From Symbiodinium natans (lineage: Eukaryota; Sar; Dinophyceae; Suessiales; Symbiodiniaceae): 64,000 bases of DNA. The DNA lies in assembly GCA_905221605.1 (NCBI GenBank), contig CAJNDS010002308.1, forward strand, positions 216,001-280,000, read 5' to 3'. The notes beneath the pieces are model-generated. The model had not been told where the DNA came from. It did not search any database and saw nothing but the letters and a program-made list of their open reading frames with translations. Below are positions 60,836 through 64,000 of the stretch, piece by piece (within the stretch, counting starts at the first letter, position 1; each line of letters opens with the position of its first letter). Both the position numbers and the translations under genes were made by a program.

Positions 60836-61025
60836 GTAAGCATACCCCACAATGAAGGCACCTTCCAAAAAGCAGAAGGCTATTGGGTTTAGGGGAGAAA
60901 AAAAACAACACGAAGCAAAGAGGCCCTAAAGCCTAAACTCCACACCCTAAACCTTAAAAACCCTAAACCCTAAACTCCACACCCTAAACCCTAAACCCCC
61001 TAAACCTAACATCGTCGCATCTCAG

Positions 61026-61061
61026 GAGCTTCTCACCTCAGAGGATTGGGCCCTTGCCAAG
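61026..61061 (+). CDS. Candidate micro-exon
   Basis: Acceptor CATCTCAG, donor AAG|GTGTCC, 12 codons ELLTSEDWALAK, phase 0. Confidence 0.35.
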
Positions 61062-61411
61062 GTGTCCCCGAACCCAAAACCCCAAGCAGTTGAGGAGTTT
61101 AGGGTTTAGGGATTTAGAGTTTAGGATTCAGGGTTTAGGGATGAAGGTCAGGGTTTTGGGGGTTTAGGGTTTAGGGGGTTTACGGGTTCAGGGATTACGT
61201 CCAAGGGTGTGGGGGTTGAGGACTGTAGGTGTTCAGGGGGTTAGGAGTTTGAGTTGCGAGACTGGGGTGGGGGAGGGGGTTAGGGGCAGGGTTTAGGGTT
61301 TAAGGTGTAAGGTAGGGTTTAGGGTTTACGTTTTCGGGTTTGTTGATGTTCGGTTTTGGGTTTTGTTTTTATTGAATTTGGGGGCCTAGAGCACAGCAGA
61401 TCAGAGGCAAG

Positions 61412-61915
61412 GCGTTTGCTTGCTGGACGTCGGACTGCGTCGACCTGTGTTCGAACGTGTGGAACGAGGAGACGCTCACGCGGTTTAGGGTTTAGGGTTT
61501 AGGGTTTAGGGTTTAGGGTTTAGGGTTTAGGGTTTGGGGTTCCAGCATGCACCAGCCAATGGCTTGACGGGGGATACACACAACACCGGAGGCACCGCCC
61601 CCGCCGAAGCAAGCGACAGCACCGGTGACACTGAGGCGACTGTACCGACCCAGAGACTCCAAAACCCCCTTAATTAAGGAATATACCTTAAGTTACAATA
61701 GGAACCCTCATATGATTTAAGGTCTATTCCTTAATCAAGGAATATACCTTAAATTATTATAGGAACCCTCACATGATTTAAGGTATATTGCTTAATTAAG
61801 GGGTTTTGGCGTCTCTGGGGAAGACACCACCACCGGCGAAGGAGGTGATAGCACCAGTGACGCCGAAAACAGAGATTCCACCGTGAAGGGGCTGTGTGGG
61901 CACCGTCAACAATAC
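61412..61915 (+). CDS. Exons around an array intron and a palindromic element
   Basis: Exon 61412-61482 (after GGCAAG) reads VCLLDVGLRRPVFERVERGD, in phase across a 63-bp TTTAGGG intron (61483-61545) with TGGTAPAEASDSTGDTEATV. After the element at 61661-61820 a like frame resumes: TTTGEGGDSTSDAENRDSTV. The S/T/G/D-rich repeat on both sides of the element suggests it sits inside one coding unit. Exon one has another frame, FACWTSDCVDLCSNVWNEET. Confidence 0.45.
61661..61820 (+). mobile_element. Palindromic element with 61-bp tandem core
   Basis: Ends GAGACTCCAAAACCCC and GGGGTTTTGGCGTCTC form a 16-bp inverted repeat with one mismatch. Inside are two tandem copies starting CCTTAATTAAGGAATATACC, AT-rich, unlike the flanks. 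Confidence 0.85.
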
Positions 61916-62192
61916 CTGAGACTAACAGCCCAAACCCTTGAAACCCTTAAAACCCTATAAACCCTATAAACCCCATAAACCCTATAAACCCTCTACTACT
62001 ATACCTTTAGACTCTATAAGCCCTATAAACCCTAACCCCTATTGCTAAATATTCCTAAACGATCCTAAACCCTAAACCCTCGCGTAGAGGTGCAGGCGAG
62101 GGGGAAGTAATTAAACGAAGCTTTTCACTGAGAAGCAGCAAACTCCCTAAACCCTAAACCCTAAACCCTAAACCTTAAACCCTCGCGCACAG

Positions 62193-62266
62193 GCTGGCAC
62201 AGAACTGGCCTGGAGCACGTGCCTCCTCTGAAGATGGGCCTCGCCCTTAAAGAGAGGCGCCCTTAG
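62193..62266 (+). CDS. Candidate terminal exon
   Basis: Acceptor GCACAG. Reads WHRTGLEHVPPLKMGLALKE then RRP and TAG. Confidence 0.4.
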
Positions 62267-62455
62267 AAGCAGACACCACATTACTTACCTTAGGATGGTA
62301 ATTTGGGTTTAGGGTTTAGGGTTTGGGGTTGGGGGCTGAGGGTTTGCAGTTTAGGGCTGTGCCTTACAAAAGGGGCCTGTCCTACCATTGGCGTGGTCCC
62401 TTCCCTTGCCTTCTTCGAAGGGTTCTGAACCCTGGGGGTTTCCAGGGGGAACCAG

Positions 62456-62515
62456 GGGACGCAATTCGGTCCTTACCCGGCCTTGATTTCAAATATGTTT
62501 AAATTTCTTCGGGCC
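62456..62515 (+). CDS. Candidate internal exon
   Basis: Acceptor AACCAG, donor GCC|GTCATC, 20 codons. Reads GTQFGPYPALISNMFKFLRA. Confidence 0.45.
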
Positions 62516-62864
62516 GTCATCCCTAAACCCCGAGCCCTAAACCCTATATCCTATGCGGCCCTGTAGAATCTATGGGTTTTACTAGCGCCCAACAAACCCT
62601 CAACCCAAAACCGTACAAGCCCTTAGCCCTAAACCACTAAACCCCCAACCCCTAAACCCTATAACGCCTAAACCCCAAACCAGACACCGGTCCAAAACCC
62701 GAGACCCTAAACCCTAAACCCTATAAGCTCTAAGCCTCAAACCCTGAACCTTAAACCCTAATCCGAGACACTATACCTAAACCCAATACCTTAGACTCCA
62801 TGGAAACCCTAAACCCTGCACCCTAAACCCTAAACCCTAAACCCTAGACCCTAAACCCTACAAG

Positions 62865-62941
62865 TCTGGAAAGGTATTCCGGAAAGCAGCACACGCGCCC
62901 ATTTGGCCGTCTGCTGAAGGAAGTGTCAGTTCCCGAGCCAG
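62865..62941 (+). CDS. Candidate internal exon
   Basis: Acceptor CTACAAG, donor CCAG|GTACTC. Reads SGKVFRKAAHAPIWPSAEGS. Confidence 0.5.
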
Positions 62942-63179
62942 GTACTCGCGGCCTGGCGGACAGAACCGAAGTTCGGTTTGGGACTTTGGGCTTGGAGTTC
63001 GGGGTTTGGGGTTTAGGGTTTGGGGTTTGAGGTTTGGGGTTTGGGGGTTTGGGGTTTAGGGTTTGGGGCGGCAAACTTTGCGTGTTGGAGCTGGCTCCTC
63101 TTCGGGTGCCTGTGTTTGGGACTTTGTTGTGCGCTCACACACAGAGACAGACACCCTGAACCCTAAGCCCTAAACCTGC

Positions 63180-63347
63180 GCCCGAAAAGCCCTTGACTTC
63201 GGGTGGGTTGTGGAGGATTGGGAAACTGCTAACCCTAAACCCTTAAGGTCAGCCGTTCCTGATGGCGAGACTCATCCGCGCCACTGACGGCAAATGCTGG
63301 GTGGCCTTTCGTGGTACCGTCAACGATGCTTCTGGGTGGGCATTAGG
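63180..63347 (+). CDS. Class-3 lipase-like exons
   Basis: Exon from 63253 (after GGTCAG) to GG|GTTTAGG at 63347 reads MARLIRATDGKCWVAFRGTV; VAFRGT followed by a WA segment is the strand before the catalytic region in Lipase_3 proteins. An upstream frame RKALDFGWVVEDWET ends at ACT|GCTAAC; if joined, the intron would be only 25 bp (63228-63252, GC-AG), which is doubtful. The catalytic GHSLG segment is not in the window. Confidence 0.5.
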
Positions 63348-63477
63348 GTTTAGGGTTCAGGGTTTAGGGTTTGAGCTTCAGGGCTTTGAAATTTTAAGGG
63401 TGTAGAGGGTTTGGCGTTTAGGGTTTGGGCTTTCGTGAGCTTGGTTTCGGCTGTATTTGGCATTAAAAATGGGTGGT

Positions 63478-63690
63478 TTTGTGGTCCCTTACCTCCTTGA
63501 CTCGAAACGGTTCTGATGTACGGGCCCCTAACCCTAAACCCCAAACCCTAAAGCCTAAACCCTAAACCCTAAACCCTAAACCCTAAGCCCATTTAATTTG
63601 CATAGGGCACATATTTTGCATAGGGTATTTAAGGGGCATCTGAAGCCCTTCAAGGGCCCATACCAATAAGGGACCACGTACCTACCCGAA
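63478..63690 (+). mobile_element. Family E element with inserted array
   Basis: TGTGGTCCCTTACC...GGTTCTGATGTACGGGCCCC, then CCCTAAA units, then the 3' part to GGGACCACGTACCTACCC. Array position differs from 13690. Confidence 0.7.
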
Positions 63691-63782
63691 GAGCAGTTCT
63701 TCGGCATGCTTGAGCCTAAACCCTAAACCCTAAACCCTAAACCCTAAACCCTAAACCCTAAACCCTAAACCCTAAACTACCA

Positions 63783-63885
63783 TGTGCTTAAGAAGCCCCG
63801 AAAATGGAAATTGAAAATCCCAATATTGCCCTTACAAGGAGGATGTTGTTTTTTTTTTCATGTTCTGGGGTGTTCTTAAGCAATT
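63783..63885 (+). mobile_element. Family N element
   Basis: TGCTTAAGAAGCCCC / GGGGTGTTCTTAAGCA inverted ends. Confidence 0.65.
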
Positions 63886-63950
63886 CGTAACAAACCCTAA
63901 ACTTCCCCAAACCCTCCCTAAACCCCAAACCCAAAGCCCCACCTTGTCAG

Positions 63951-64000
63951 CTTCGACTTGGGGCCCAGGCGGAGGCTCAAGTACACCAGGAGACACTCGC
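63951..64000 (+). CDS. Candidate exon cut by the window end
   Basis: After CTTGTCAG. Reads FDLGPRRRLKYTRRHS or a second frame. Confidence 0.3.

Larger units (their letters stand above)
1..64000. repeat. Interspersed telomere-type heptamer arrays across the window
   Basis: TTTAGGG arrays (1-25 units) recur every 200-600 bp in both orientations. Variant units form their own tracts: CCCCTAAA, TTTAAGGG, CCCTAAG, CCCCCTAAA and CCCCAAA. Short ORFs rich in GLGFRV or LNPKPQT are these repeats translated and are not genes. The arrays are interstitial, not a chromosome end, because they alternate in direction and enclose exon-like islands. Confidence 0.95.

Overview
The window looks like a piece of dinoflagellate nuclear genome. 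About half of it is telomere-type repeat (TTTAGGG on one strand, CCCTAAA on the other), scattered in more than 100 short arrays. The spaces between arrays hold short GC-rich islands (about 35-270 bp) that read like exons. Support for a dinoflagellate: the heptamer itself, very small exons nearly all on the + strand, introns that fit GT-AG, GC-AG and GA-AG ends, several families of short inverted-repeat intron-like elements ('introners'), and short fragments that recall families common in dinoflagellates. There is no bacterial-type operon, no rRNA and no tRNA that I can recognise. No search was run; every family name comes from reading motifs.

The best gene is at 16235-19023 (+): six exons that join in phase into a 246-residue secreted double-psi beta-barrel (expansin/RlpA-like) protein. 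Its first intron is an inverted-repeat element, its fourth fits GA-AG, and its fifth is flanked by a perfect 18-bp direct repeat. Other multi-exon models whose phases agree are at 10850-11064, 24679-25088, 32791-33014, 34877-35142, 38528-38924, 43088-43490, 49170-49637, 56351-56635, 57552-57861, 58394-58683 and 59782-60061. Recognisable pieces include a sodium:neurotransmitter-symporter (SLC6) TM3-like exon (40015), discoidin-type exons (22942-25088), a fibrinogen-C-like exon (48008), PAN/apple-like cysteine exons (5317, 10505, 38528) and a class-3 lipase-like exon (63253). Most other islands are unidentified exons; many are open in more than one frame, so the quoted peptide is the most protein-like choice, not a proven one.

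Layout: 0-15.3 kb, + strand exon islands in dense arrays; 16.2-19.0 kb, the beta-barrel gene; 19-26.7 kb, islands including the discoidin exons; 27-30 kb, mostly repeat; 30-35.8 kb, dense islands with one clear minus-strand exon at 32.2-32.4 kb; 36.3-43.7 kb, mixed islands and a second satellite (CGAAAAGTC); 44-50 kb, islands with introns made only of telomere repeat; 50-64 kb, islands with both telomere-repeat and ordinary introns.

The most interesting result is structural. The telomere repeat seems to supply intron signals: GTTTAGG as donor, TTTAG as acceptor, CTAAAC as a branch-like site. Some introns consist of nothing else. Arrays also sit inside copies of inverted-repeat elements whose sister copies lack them, so the repeat has been inserted into DNA repeatedly.
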